64,000 nt of DNA, from the NCBI RefSeq assembly GCF_014898055.3, contig NW_023601754.1, positions 49,407,013 through 49,471,012 on the forward strand, written 5' to 3'. The notes beneath the pieces were generated by a model, which saw only the letters and a program-made list of their open reading frames with translations, did no database searches and was not told the origin of the DNA. Below are positions 1 through 10,477 of this stretch, piece by piece; the first letter of the stretch is position 1; each line of letters begins with the position of its first letter. The position numbers were made by a program, and so were the translations under genes. The stretch comes from Talpa occidentalis. Its lineage: Eukaryota; Chordata; Mammalia; Eulipotyphla; Talpidae.

Positions 1-143
1 TCCTGCAGGCCCTGGGTACAGGGCGCCAGCTGGGCCCCTGTGTCTCCCCAGCCCCCCAACTGCGCTGCAGGGACACCCTTGCCTCCCTCTCTGTCTCTGG
101 TTCCTCCCTCACCCCCACCCCTGAGAAGACGGGGTGTCCTCAC

Positions 144-3100
144 CTGTCACCAGGAGTAGAAGGACCTCACTGGGCGGTGATGTTTCTCGGGGCCTCTCTC
201 TTCTCTGGTAGTGACAGGTGTACTCTCCAGCTCGACTGGCTTTTGGCCCAGTGAGGCTGAACTCGGCCGGGCCCTCTGTCCAGTCAGTTGGGGGCACATC
301 CACCACTGTGTGTCCTCCCCTTCTGAGATGAAACTTTCCCAGGCCCCCGATGGGCGCGCGGCATGTCAGCGTCACATCAGCACCCTCAGGCACCACCGCG
401 CTGGGCCAGGCCGTGAGGGAGGGCCTGGGAAGAGGCCCTGGAGGAAGCAGAGTTCAGGGCTGGCTGCCATGTCCTCACCTGCTCCCCGGAGGCCCAGTGA
501 GGGAGGAAGGGCGGAGAGGGCTGGAGCAGGGTCTGGTAGAGGAAACACTCACCGTCTCCTCCAGTGTCTCCTTGGCCCACGCGCAGCCCTGCAGAGGAAT
601 CATCATCCATGAGTCGGTCCCGCTGGAGCCGCCCAGCTCCTCCCTGATGCCCAGGAACTGGGCCAGGCCCTCACTGAGCTCATGCCTGTCCCCTGGGGTC
701 CTCCTGTCCCCACACTGGACTCTCCCCGCTCAGCGCCTCCCTCCTGGCTCACAGAAAGGCTGCGGCTCCCACTCCCGAGGCCCCAGCGCCTTTCTGGGTT
801 CCACGAAATCCCACAAACTCTCCTTTTCTCATCTTCTGTCCTGAGCCACCTCAGCCTCACATTCCTAGTAGGTCTGTGTCGGATTGTCTGGATTCCCACA
901 GCCCCGCCTGGGGAGGAGGCAAGAACCGTGAGAGAGACTGAGGCGGCGTCGGACACGAGGGTCCCTGGCCCCAAACAGACCTGAGGGTCTCCTCACAGTC
1001 TCCATGATAGACGAGGCCCCACAGGGAAGGCCTCCTGTGTCTGGGTGACAGTGTGGAGATAGAGCCGCCAGGGCGTGGAGCCTGCAGTGCGCTTGCCGTT
1101 GCTCACACCCTCCTGCCATGGCGGACACGGGCCACCACTAGAGCGCCCGGAGGCAGGGGTCTCGGTGCTGCTGGCCTCAGCACCCCGGCGTCCACACAGT
1201 TGTGGCACAGTGTAGGACCTCAGCAAGCCACGCTGCTGAGGGCCAAGGTGCCCCACTGGAACATGGTGGAGGATTCGGGGGCACTGGTGATGGGCAGGGG
1301 GTGAAAACATGCATTTGCAGAGGTTTGATCCTGTAACCCCCAGAGATACAACCATGGAAAGGATGTTTCCTCAATAAACATAATTGGAAAAAATGATTAC
1401 AAGATGCCCCAGCACCAGCTGGGCTGAGGAGCGGCAGCCTCCTCTCCCCCATCTTCTCTCATGTCTCCTCACGTCCAGACCTCTCCATCGCCACCACCAA
1501 TACTGGGGGAGGAAGGCTGACTCCTGGAGGGGTGAGCCCGGTCCGTGGGAAGCACTGGTTGAGGCCACCTTAGTCTTTGGTTTGAAGGTTCTGCTCCAGC
1601 ATTTGCAGTTGTCTCTTGTCAGCCTTTCATACTCCAGAGAGAACAGAGTCCCTGCGTGTCCTGACACAAGCCTCAGAAAATCCAAATGGCGATTCCAGGA
1701 AAGGGAGCACCTAGAGCCGTCCCCTCTCCACATGCAGCTGCCTTTAGCGTTCTCTGACTCAGATGTTCTCTTTTTTTTTTTTGTTTTTTTTAAAGATTTA
1801 TTCACTTATGCACACAATAACTTGGGTACAGGCTGGAGGTGTAGGGGGTGAGAGGACACACCAGAGACAGAGTGGGGAACAGAACAGGCAGACTGACTGA
1901 AATCCACTGCTGAGGGGAGCAGGGGTGAGGCAGGAGAGGTCTGCTGCACCATGTGGGTAGCTCCCTGTCCGACCGTGAGTCAAACTCATGCTGCAGAGGC
2001 TGCAGATTGTTTCACAGTGCTGTGCTTAACCCCTTGCACCACCAGGGAGGCCCTGACTGAGTTGTTCTTAATCATATCTCCACATTGGCTTCCTTTGGGA
2101 GGGACTAAATCGCAAAATCATTTAATGAGAATCGTTTGGGGTAAGACTCAGGCGCCAAAGGTCCATGCTTCCCAGTGATGCAAATCTACACTGGGTGAGA
2201 GAACCTTGTCTCAGGGAACCTGGCAAAACATCCCTCAGACCCACAACACACACACTCCACATCCGTGTGCTGAGAAAGAACCTTCCAAGGGAAAGTGATC
2301 TGAACAACACCGACAGTTCCGCCATTAATGCCCCAGTGTGCTAGATGCCATTTTGTGTGAGAGCCGAGATCCCTGTAAAATTACCATCCCCAATTCCGTC
2401 CACGCTGGAGGGGATGAAGCTGAGTGAAATAAGTCGGGAGAGAGACAAGTACTGCATGATTTCACTCAGGTGGGATGTAGAGAAAGAAAACAAGGAACAA
2501 GCTGAACAGAAACTAGTCCTAGAAACTGGCTGTGGAACTGAGGCTTTGAGGGGTAGAGGGAGGTAGGGAGCAAAGGGGAGATGGGACCCCCATGGACTGT
2601 AGTGGAGGATTTTGGGGGGTTTTGTGATAGGTGTGGTCTGGCAACTTATATCTGAGGAGCAGTGAACCTGCACTCCTCAGTCATACACAGTGTTATAAAC
2701 CATGTTACCTCGATAGACAGTGACACAATGTTTAACATAAAATTCTCGTTGTTGGGAAAAATTAAATAAAATGAGTATCATGCCTGTTTATGAATGTTGA
2801 TGTGAGAGAGACATGGATCTAACTCAATGGATGTTGATTAGGTCTTTTTTTCAAGGAGATTTCCTCTTTCTCCCCCTCACGGAGCAGGCGGTTTTGTTTC
2901 AGTGAAAAGGAGACGTTCTCAGGCCTTTGGGCTACAATTGCATGGGCCGGTGAAAATATGACAGTTTGTATTTTGAAATATAAAATTCTTAAATGGCCAG
3001 AAGGTGAAGAGACTGAAGGTGTGATGAAGAGGATAAACGGAGGGACAGAATGTGGTCTAGCCAGAGAGAGGATGTATTGGGCACAAGGAGTGGAATTGTG

Positions 3101-4446
3101 CTGTGGGCTACGACAGGAAAGACCTTGACAACGCAGTGAGGGAAATTAGCCATCCCGCAAGGACAGAGAGTGCGCCCTCCCACTTAGACCAAGTAACTCA
3201 GACAGGCAGGGTCACAGAAGCAGAGTAGAGGTTCCCGGGGTGTGGAGAAAAGAAGCGGAGATAGAGTTTATGTTGGGGTTGATGAGATTTTGGTTCACGG
3301 TCACACAGCAATGCAAATGTATTTAAGACTGCTGAACTGAACGTGCATTGACAAATGGTTAAAAGTATAAACACGGGCAGGGGTTGGGGCCTCCATCCCC
3401 CAGGCAGTTGAAAACCATGTATATCTCTTTTGACTTTCTGAAAAACTTTACTCATAGCCTGTGGCTGATCAGAAGCCTGACCGATAACATGGTCAATTAA
3501 CACAAATTTTGTATTTATGTGCATTATGTGGTGTCGTCTTAGAATAAAGTTAGCTGGAGGCTGTAAACCAGACCTTCTTCGCTCTATCCCGACAGGTCCC
3601 TCTAAAAACATTACTGGAAACGTCTTCCTAGCACACACCTCCAGAGTACAGAATGCTCCATGGAACAGTGTAAAGACTGGAGTCCGGAAATTATGTTGAG
3701 AGGGAAAACCAAGTGCCAAGGACCAAACCAAGGCAAGATCTCCTCTCCTTGTGGATCTCAAGCTCTCCTGTTTTCTGGAAAGACTCATTTCTATTGTGCC
3801 GTAGTCCCCCAGCTGGGGAGAGTCTGAACCACTCATCTTTGCTTTCCTGGCTTATTCAGACACACCCAGGATGCTTCCATGTCAACACCCCTTGCGTGTG
3901 TCCCACTTCATGTAACGTCATGGCTGAGCGGAAGCAACATTTGTGGAGGGAGGCAGTTCTGGTTGATCTGTGTCTGTGCAACATGGTCGCCTCATGGTGC
4001 AAGCTCAGATCCTAACCTCTAAGAGTGCATCTTACTCTGGCAGTTGTTGTTGTCATTGTTTTGGGGAGTATCAGAGAGTTAGTTCCCAAACATGGAACAC
4101 ACCCCACTGGTCTTACGTGTGGTGATGTTAGGTGGACGGAAGGTGGTTAAGCTTTGCGTGATGGGTGCACTCAGCACTCTTATGGTGCCGTTGGTTTTAT
4201 CAACCAGAGAGCCGTTTGCAGCGAGTCTTTGATGCCTCTCCCTCCCAGTGACTCACCTTCAGTAGGCTTCAGACTCACGGCTTGAAAGGAGCAGGATATA
4301 GTTAAAATATTCTAACATTCATTTTCCTTGCCTTTACGTTATAGTTACCTTCCTTTTGACACACCTCACACCAATTTTCTGCCATCCCTAGGTGCCGTCC
4401 CGCGAGACTTACTGAAACAGAGGAGGAAGAGTAGCTTCGAGATCAT
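144..4446 (-). CDS. TARM1: TARM1-like Ig receptor, left copy (5' three exons; gene continues off the left edge)
   Basis: Minus-strand gene, partial. Coding exon 1 is 4413-4446 (leader MISKLLFLLCF, donor GTAAGT), exon 2 is a 36-bp mini-exon 553-588 encoding LRVGQGDTGGDG, exon 3 is 144-437 (294 bp, first Ig domain ending LLLLVTG at a GTGAGG donor). All junctions are phase 1 and the frame stays open. The Ig domain has both cysteines (LTC and YTC). Family knowledge: TARM1 is an activating myeloid receptor with two Ig domains that pairs with the FcR-gamma adaptor; leader and mini-exon closely resemble human TARM1. The second Ig exon and membrane exon would lie left of position 1. It is followed on the same strand by a paralogue at 5.7-10.5 kb. 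The leader is 3.8 kb upstream of exon 2, so that link is inferred from family resemblance and phase. Between exons lie a SINE and a LINE fragment. Confidence 0.83.
1770..2053 (-). repeat. tRNA-derived SINE, old copy
   Basis: Poly(T) head at 1770-1792, then body ending in accaccagggaggcc, the reverse complement of the GGCCTCCCTGGTGG-type SINE head. Flanked by an imperfect 15-bp duplication (1755-1769 and 2054-2068, two mismatches), consistent with an old insertion. Confidence 0.85.
2390..2570 (+). repeat. LINE-1 3' end fragment
   Basis: Contains the characteristic gaagctgagtgaaataagtc followed by gcatgatttcactcaggtg, the conserved 3' end of mammalian L1 elements, in plus orientation. Confidence 0.7.
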
Positions 4447-4712
4447 AGTGGCTGATCAGCCTGTCTGGGGTCTTTCTTCAGGTTGGGGTCCCCAGCAGCG
4501 AGGGAAGCTGGGATGGTCACAGCCACAGCCTCACTTGAGACTAGAGTGTTGGAACAAATGGCTTTGCTGTGACCTTTCACTTCCTGTCTCCCACAGCCAA
4601 TTTCCGTAACTGTGCTGATTTTGGGATTGCAGCATGTCCTCCGTGCCGATCTGAAATCATTAGACTCAGAAAATCCTTGTCTGTCTCAGTCAAATGTTAG
4701 GGATTAGGGAAC

Positions 4713-4748
4713 TAACACACACACACACACACTCACACACACACACCC
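4713..4748. repeat. (CA)n microsatellite
   Basis: Interrupted run of CA dinucleotides upstream of the left TARM1-like leader exon. Confidence 0.9.
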
Positions 4749-4918
4749 CTAAGGCTTGACCTGACGGATTCCTACTGAGGAGATACTTGGCTGTGGAGGG
4801 TACCGGCGGTCATCCAAGTCTCTCCATGTTGTCCATTGGACAAGAACTAGGGACTGTTGCCAGATAGTTCCCTCACTAACTGTGGCAGTCAGTTCCATTA
4901 TCAAAGAAGACCCATAGG

Positions 4919-5231
4919 GCCTCCCCGGTGGCGCAGCGGTTGAGCGCTGGGTTGCGAAGCTGCCCGCGGCCTCTGCAGCGCTGGTTTGATCCCCGGCTGC
5001 TCCCCGGCCACCGGAGGAGGGTCCCGCATGGCGCGCAGACCTCTCCTGCCGCCCGCTGCTCCCCTCAGCAGTGTGCTTCGGTCCTTCTGCCTGCTCTGCT
5101 CCCCGCTCTGGCTCTGGTGAATTCTCTCACCCTCCCGCCCTTCTGACTGTACCCAGTGCTTGTATAAACAAAAACAAACAAACAAACAAATAAATAAACA
5201 TGCCTCTATAAAAAACAAAACAAAACAAAAA
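4919..5231 (+). repeat. tRNA-derived SINE, young copy with target-site duplication
   Basis: Head gcctccccggtggcgcagcg holds a Pol III A-box-like TGGCGCAGCGG, and a B-box-like GGTTTGATCCC follows. The body ends near cttgtataaac and an A-rich tail. A 17-bp direct duplication caaagaagacccatagg at 4902-4918 and 5232-5248 brackets it exactly. It lies between the left TARM1-like leader and the right copy's last exon. Confidence 0.92.
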
Positions 5232-5658
5232 CAAAGAAGACCCATAGGCCCCCAGAGGGCAATGCTGAGCATCTGCTGAGTGTAGAACAGAGACAATGGA
5301 GTAGTGAGAGCTTGAAGATGAGCAGAAGCATCCCTGGCAAAAAGGATCAGGGGCTCCTCTTTTGAGGGCTGCACGGGTGCGTTTTCCATGTTGGGAGCAA
5401 GGAAAGCCAAAATGAATTATTTTTGGGGTTCCTTAATCCTTCAGGCCCTGGACTGGCGCGCGTGTTGCGGGGGCTGCAGAGTCCCGTGTCGGAGCCTGCT
5501 GGTGTCTCAGCTGCAGCAGCCCCTGCGTGTCCTCACCCCCACTTTCCCGAATCAATGCTGACAGGTTGATAGAAGCCCTCCCCCACCAACTTCTGGGGCC
5601 CTGGTTCCAAAGCAGTCCTGTTCATCAGCGTGTCCCCTTCCCTGACCAGCGGGCCCAT

Positions 5659-5735
5659 TTATCCCCCCACAGAATAGCTCAGACCAGTTCCCACCAGATC
5701 AGCCGTCGAGCGTGGTCCTCCAGGAGCTGCCTGGT
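5659..5735 (-). pseudogene. Candidate degenerate transmembrane exon of the right TARM1-like gene
   Basis: Read on the minus strand from 5735, after acceptor CTGCCCCCAG, the phase-1 frame gives DQAAPGGPRSTADLVGTG and then SYSVGG and a TAA at 5659-5661. If the stop is ignored, the following residues MGPLV still line up without gaps with the family membrane segment. The position expected for the adaptor-binding Arg is Gly. The alignment is short and by eye. Confidence 0.4.
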
Positions 5736-8700
5736 CTGGGGGCAGCACCAAGTTCTTTGAGTTTTACAGAGTTTTGTGAAGCTGTGGTCTTTACAATCAT
5801 TTTCAACTCCTGCAAAGTGTGTGTGGGCTCATAGCCCTTACTTGGCCAGCGGGTCCCCCAAAGAAATTATCAGCATGTCTGAAACTGCAAGTTTCTGTGT
5901 CTCTTCATCTACATCCATGCACTGAACCGCCCCTGCTGATGTTGCTTTTGTTCAGAAAAGACTTGTCTCTGCAAGCTGGAGATGTGAGTCCCAAGTCAAC
6001 TCCATCCCAGCTGACCAATCTGCCACCTTCTGCATCCGGGTAATATATAGTGCTTCCTGCCAAATGTTGCTAGAATCTCTTAAGTAATGGGAGACACGTA
6101 AATGGAGGCACAGCCAGGCCTCCTCAAAGACAAAGGAGAGGCAAGAGCAGGAATTGGACCTGGTCTGTGTCTCAAAAGCCCATTCCTGGGGCTTCCCTGG
6201 TGGCACAGGGGTTAAGTTTCAGCTCTCTCAAGCTATCACCAGCCACTGTGGCCTGAGTTTGATCCCTGGCCAGGAAGCTGACGCACAGCACGTGGTGCAG
6301 CAGACCTCTCCTGTCTCTCCACTGCTCCTCTCAGCAGTGCATTTCAGTTGATCTGCCTGTTTCACACCCCACTGTCTCTGGGGGATCCTCTCATCATCAC
6401 ACCTCTCACCTGTACCCCAGTTCTTGTAGGCATAAATAAATAAATCTTTAAAAAAAAAAAAAAAGGACAAGGGAGTGGAAGCAAGATGTTGCAAAGAGAG
6501 GACAGCGCAAGTGACAGAGAAAGGAGAATCAGGGTGGCAGAGCAGACACGTTCCTGTCACATCAAGGAAACATCCCCCAACTGATGCAGAGCCTTACCTG
6601 TCACCTGGATGGAGACAGACTCACTGGGGAGCGAGGCCCGGAATGGAGTCCTGGTCATGTGGCTCACACAGCTGTAGTTCCCGCTGTCACTGGCTGTCAC
6701 CTTCGGAAGGGAGAAGCGGGTTCCCCTCTCGTGTGAAGTGGAGACCTGGGTGGGTGGTGTTGACTCTCCTGCCTTCAGTATAACAAAGTGTGTCAGCTCA
6801 GTCATGTTGCGTGGCCACTGGCACTGCAGGGTCACGTTCTCTCCTGCGGTCACCTCTCCCCGTGGGTGGGCTTGGAGGGAAGGTTTATTGTAAAAACCTG
6901 AAAGACAAGAAGGCTCCGGGGTCACCCTGTGCTCCTGGCGGGGTCTCAGGGAGGAGGAGGTGCAGACGCCTGGCCCCGGGCTCGTCCACTCCAGCTCCAG
7001 GAAGCACTTCTTTTTTTTTTTAATTTTTTATTTATTTATTTTTTGGATAGCAAAAATGTCACAGGTCTCATTGTCACCACTGCAATCAGCTTACTGTGAT
7101 GGAAGCATAACCTGATATCCATGTGGCCACATCAACGACTCCTGGACACCATGAGCAAGGGTGCCCCTTCTCATCTCGAATGGGGCCACCAGGAAGCACT
7201 TCTGCCCCATGCAGGCCCTGGGTACACGGCACCAGCAGCTCTGGCCCTGTCCCTCCCCAGCCCCCCAACTGCGCTGCAGGGGCGTCCTTGCCTCCCTCTC
7301 TGTCTCTGGCTCCTCCCTCACCCCCACCCCTGAGAAGACCCAGTGTCCTCACCTGTCACCAGGAGTAGAAGGGCCTCACTGGGCGGTGATGTTTCTCGGG
7401 GCCTCTTTCTTGTCTGGTAGTGACAGGTGTACTCTCCAGCTTGACTGGCTTTTAGCCCAGTGAGGCTGAACTTGGCCAGGCCCTCTGTCCAGTCAGGTGG
7501 GGGCACTTCCACCACTGTGTATCCTCCCCTTCTGAGAACAAACTCTCCTGGGTCCCCGATGGGCGCGCGGCATGTCAGCGTCACGTCACCACCCTCAGGC
7601 ACCACCGCGCTGGGCCAGGCCGTGAGGGAGGGCCTGGGAAGGGGCCCTGGAGGAAGCAGAGACCAGGGCTGGCTTCCGTGTCCTCACCTGCTCCCCGGAG
7701 GCCCGGTGGAGGGTGGGAGGGAAGGGCAGGAGCAGAGTCTGGTAGAGGAAACACTCACCGTGGCCTCCTGTGTCTCCTTGGCCCATGCGCAGCCCTGCAG
7801 AGGAATCATCGGCCGTGAGGCGGGACCCGCTGGAGCCTGTCACCTGCATCACATTCTCCTGCCATCCCGGCTCTGCCCTGAACCCATGTGGCAGCAGAAT
7901 CTATTGTGTTGTGACCAGTGGCCACAAAACTGTGGCTTATAAAAACAGGCTCCCGCTAGTGAGCAGCGCCGTAGCTTAGAGAAGTTCAGTGACACTGGGC
8001 AAAAATCCAGCTGCTGGCAGATGCCTTCCTCTGGGCGCTCCAGGCGGGGGCTCCTTTTCCTGCCCTTTTCAGCTTCTAGAGACACCCCATTCCTTACCTG
8101 GTGGCTCTTCCATCTTTGAAGCCAGCCCTGGTGGGTGAGTCTGACCTGCTCCTCCTCTCTGTACTGCCCTGAAGACCCATAGGGTCACCCAGGGACCAGC
8201 CAGATAACCCAGGACTGACAGGCCACCACGGGGCCAACTGACCCGCAGCTGGAATTCCATCTTCCACCTCAGTTCCCCTCTGCCACGGGAAGGAACAGAC
8301 CCCAGCTCCCAGGAGTCAGGGCGTGGACGTCTGGCGGCCAGGCGCAGTCATTCATTTCTCACGTTGTCCCCCGTCACCACCCCACATTCCTCTCCCCTCA
8401 TAGTGCCCCCAGGATTCTGTCATTGTGCCCCAGAACCTACCTATTGCTCCCACCATCCATCCTTTATCCATCTTAGTCTTCTAGTGTATCTGGGTTTTAT
8501 TTAATTGCAGTGCATGTTATTGAGGGGTATCGAGGCAGTCCCGGTGAAAGAAACAGCAAGTCAGTGAGACGTGCGTTGCCTTTGAACAAGGGAATTGGGC
8601 CCTGCTGAGTTGCCCAGGGCCCTGTTTAAACGGGGAGATGAAATCTGGGACTCAGCTCCTGGGATTCCTTGTGGGCAGGTGGTTTAAATCACTGACCGGT

Positions 8701-10477
8701 AGCTCCTACTCTCTGTGTGTCCAAACATCTTGGCCCACGAGACTGGCCAAAGGCACCAGGCAAGGTCTTAAGTTCTGATTAATTGTCTTGGGGGATGGCT
8801 GAGATCCGCATATTCCCAGCTGGGCAGTAAACAGCCTGAGCATGGCCGGGCACAGCCCGCCAGAACAAGCTGTGGCACCGCTCTCTCCTGCCCACCTCGT
8901 GGACCTAACCTTTAAACATCTGTCCTCCTCGCTCCCCTTGCTCTGCTCTTCTAGAACAGCCAAAACGCGTCCTCCTTTCCCTGCACCGGCTCCCTCGTGC
9001 ATATATGCCACCCGCCTTCCTGCCCTTGGGTTCGCGAAAAGGCACCTCGGGCATTGCAGTCACCAGCATGTTTTCCTTGGTGCCCAGAGTAAATGTCAAA
9101 AATCTAAACTTGATAGCACTTGGAAGGAGGGAGCACACATCCCCCACCTGGGATGGATCAAAATGACGCTGCGAGGTGTGTCGCCAGCCATCCGCGCGGG
9201 TGCTCGGGCGCACCTGGCTTATCACAGCCGCTCTGCTGGGAAAGGTGGTCATCACGAGGGTAATCGGTGGGTTTGTTTTTGTTTTTTTAAAGCAACTTTC
9301 AAGTACATGATATGGTAGTTACCATGCTGTCCACTAGCCCCCCAGATCTTACTCATCTCATAGCTGGAAGTGTGTGTCTGACCAACATTTCCTCATTCCC
9401 ACAGCCTCTTCTGCTGAGAAACCACCGCTCTGCTCTGTTTCTATGAGATCCGCTGTTAAAGATTCCACACGTAAGCAAAGTCGCACACTATCTGTCTTCC
9501 TCCGACTTATCTCACTTGACACAATGCCCTCGGAGTCCATCCATGTTGTTGTGAATGGTAGAATTTCATTCTTTCTTGTGGCTGAATAATTCTCTATTGT
9601 GCCTCGATGCCGCGTTTTCTTTATCCGTTTACCTGTTGGTGCACTTAGATTGTTTCCATTGCTTGGCTGCTGTGAATAATGCTGCATGTTGTGAACATGT
9701 GTGTAAGTGTTTCTTCCAGAGACTGATTTGTCCTACAGATAATCACCCAGAGCTGGGATGGATGCCTCCTATGGTGGTTCTGTTTTTCAATTTTTGAGAA
9801 ACCTCCGTGCTGCTTTCTGTAGTGGCTGCACCAATTTACATTCCCACCAACAGTCTATGAGGGTGTCCATCTCTCCACATCCTGGCCCACACTCACTATC
9901 TCCTCCTCTTGATGACGGATAGTCCTACGGATGTTGAGCAGTTGCAGCAGGGACAGCGTGGTCACACAGCCTGCTACCTGGTCTTTACGTAGAAAAACTT
10001 TCCGGCCCCTCCTATCGTTGGATTCACCGTTTACACCCCTTCTTGGGGTTTTTCACAGCCATGAATCCATGCATTCATCCTCCCAACATTTCCACCCTAA
10101 CGACCCCAAATTATGACCTCAGTGTTTGGCTCAGTGGAAAACCTATGGTCTTCGGAACTGTGCAGCCCAGAATCTGCATTCAGCACAGAGTGAGAGGCCT
10201 TGTGTCCCCTGGGTCCCGCTTCTCTTAAAATCTGTTTTGTGTCTGTCATTTCCTTATTCCTTGGTTCTTTTGGATTCCTCTCTCAACCCTGTTCACTGGA
10301 GCTGGACTCCGGCATACAGGAAACTGAAGTTTCTAGTCTTTGCTTACCCGTCCTCCCCCTTACCTACGATTCTCACCAACTCGGCTGCCTCCACAGCCCA
10401 ACCACCACCACTTGCAATGACCCTCCTTCCCCCCAAGTCTTACCAGTGAAGAGCAGAGTCAGGAATAGGGGGAGCAT
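5659..10477 (-). CDS. TARM1-like Ig receptor, right copy (possibly soluble or decaying)
   Basis: Minus-strand locus. Exon 1 10444-10477 (leader MLPLFLTLLFT, GTAAG donor), exon 2 7759-7794 (36-bp mini-exon, LRMGQGDTGGH), exon 3 7353-7646 (Ig domain 1, 294 bp), exon 4 6598-6897 (Ig domain 2, 300 bp, starts GFYNKPSLQAHPRG, cysteines LQC and YSC, N-glycosylation sites NVT, NMT, NYS). All phase 1. A last exon is proposed at 5659-5735 after a CCCCCAG acceptor. It reads in frame for 25 codons into a stop, giving a 246-residue protein. Exons 2 and 3 are clear paralogues of the left TARM1 copy. The proposed last exon aligns loosely to the TARM1 membrane exon but has Gly where the family's transmembrane Arg should sit and stops before a hydrophobic segment forms, so the product would be secreted or the gene is decaying. 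Another membrane exon cannot be excluded. Confidence 0.75.
6190..6465 (+). repeat. tRNA-derived SINE, diverged subfamily
   Basis: Starts ggggcttccctggtggcaca, with B-box-like sequence gtttgatccc, and ends in (aaat)n and a poly(A) run. It is clearly related to the younger copies at 4.9, 15.7 and 19.6 kb but more diverged. Confidence 0.85.
7012..7188 (-). mobile_element. Retroposed insert with 15-bp target-site duplication and poly(A) tail
   Basis: The 15-bp sequence ccaggaagcacttct occurs at 6997-7011 and again at 7189-7203. The DNA between begins on the plus strand with a T run followed by AT-rich sequence containing AATAAA repeats on the minus strand, so it is a minus-oriented LINE-mediated insertion. 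It lies in the intron between the two Ig exons of the right TARM1-like gene. The source transcript is not recognised. A 3' fragment of an mRNA (processed pseudogene) is the simplest reading; a 33-codon open stretch at its 5' end is too short to identify. Confidence 0.75.
7795..10443 (-). other. Intron 1 of the right TARM1-like gene
   Basis: No exon supported. The segment about 7795-7850 is duplicated in the left copy. From about 9270 to 9960 it holds an inverted LINE-1 3' region. The remaining sequence is unassigned. Confidence 0.5.
9330..9960 (-). repeat. LINE-1 3' UTR/ORF2 end, inverted
   Basis: Antisense versions of conserved L1 3' sequence: ttcttgtggctgaataattc, ctgctgtgaataatgctgc and caccaatttacattcccacc in the order expected for a minus-strand element. 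Confidence 0.8.

Larger units (their letters stand above)
589..4412 (-). other. Intron 1 of the left TARM1-like gene, repeats only
   Basis: The first ~50 bases beyond the mini-exon remain homologous to the right copy (7795-7850). Beyond this I see an inverted SINE (about 1770-2053), a LINE-1 3' fragment (about 2390-2570) and otherwise unassigned sequence. No further exon could be supported. Confidence 0.5.

Noticed and set aside
4919..5000. Possible tRNA gene at the SINE head
   Set aside because: A-box and B-box are present, but the segment is part of a dispersed ~300-bp repeat with poly(A) and a target-site duplication, and it lacks a clean cloverleaf.
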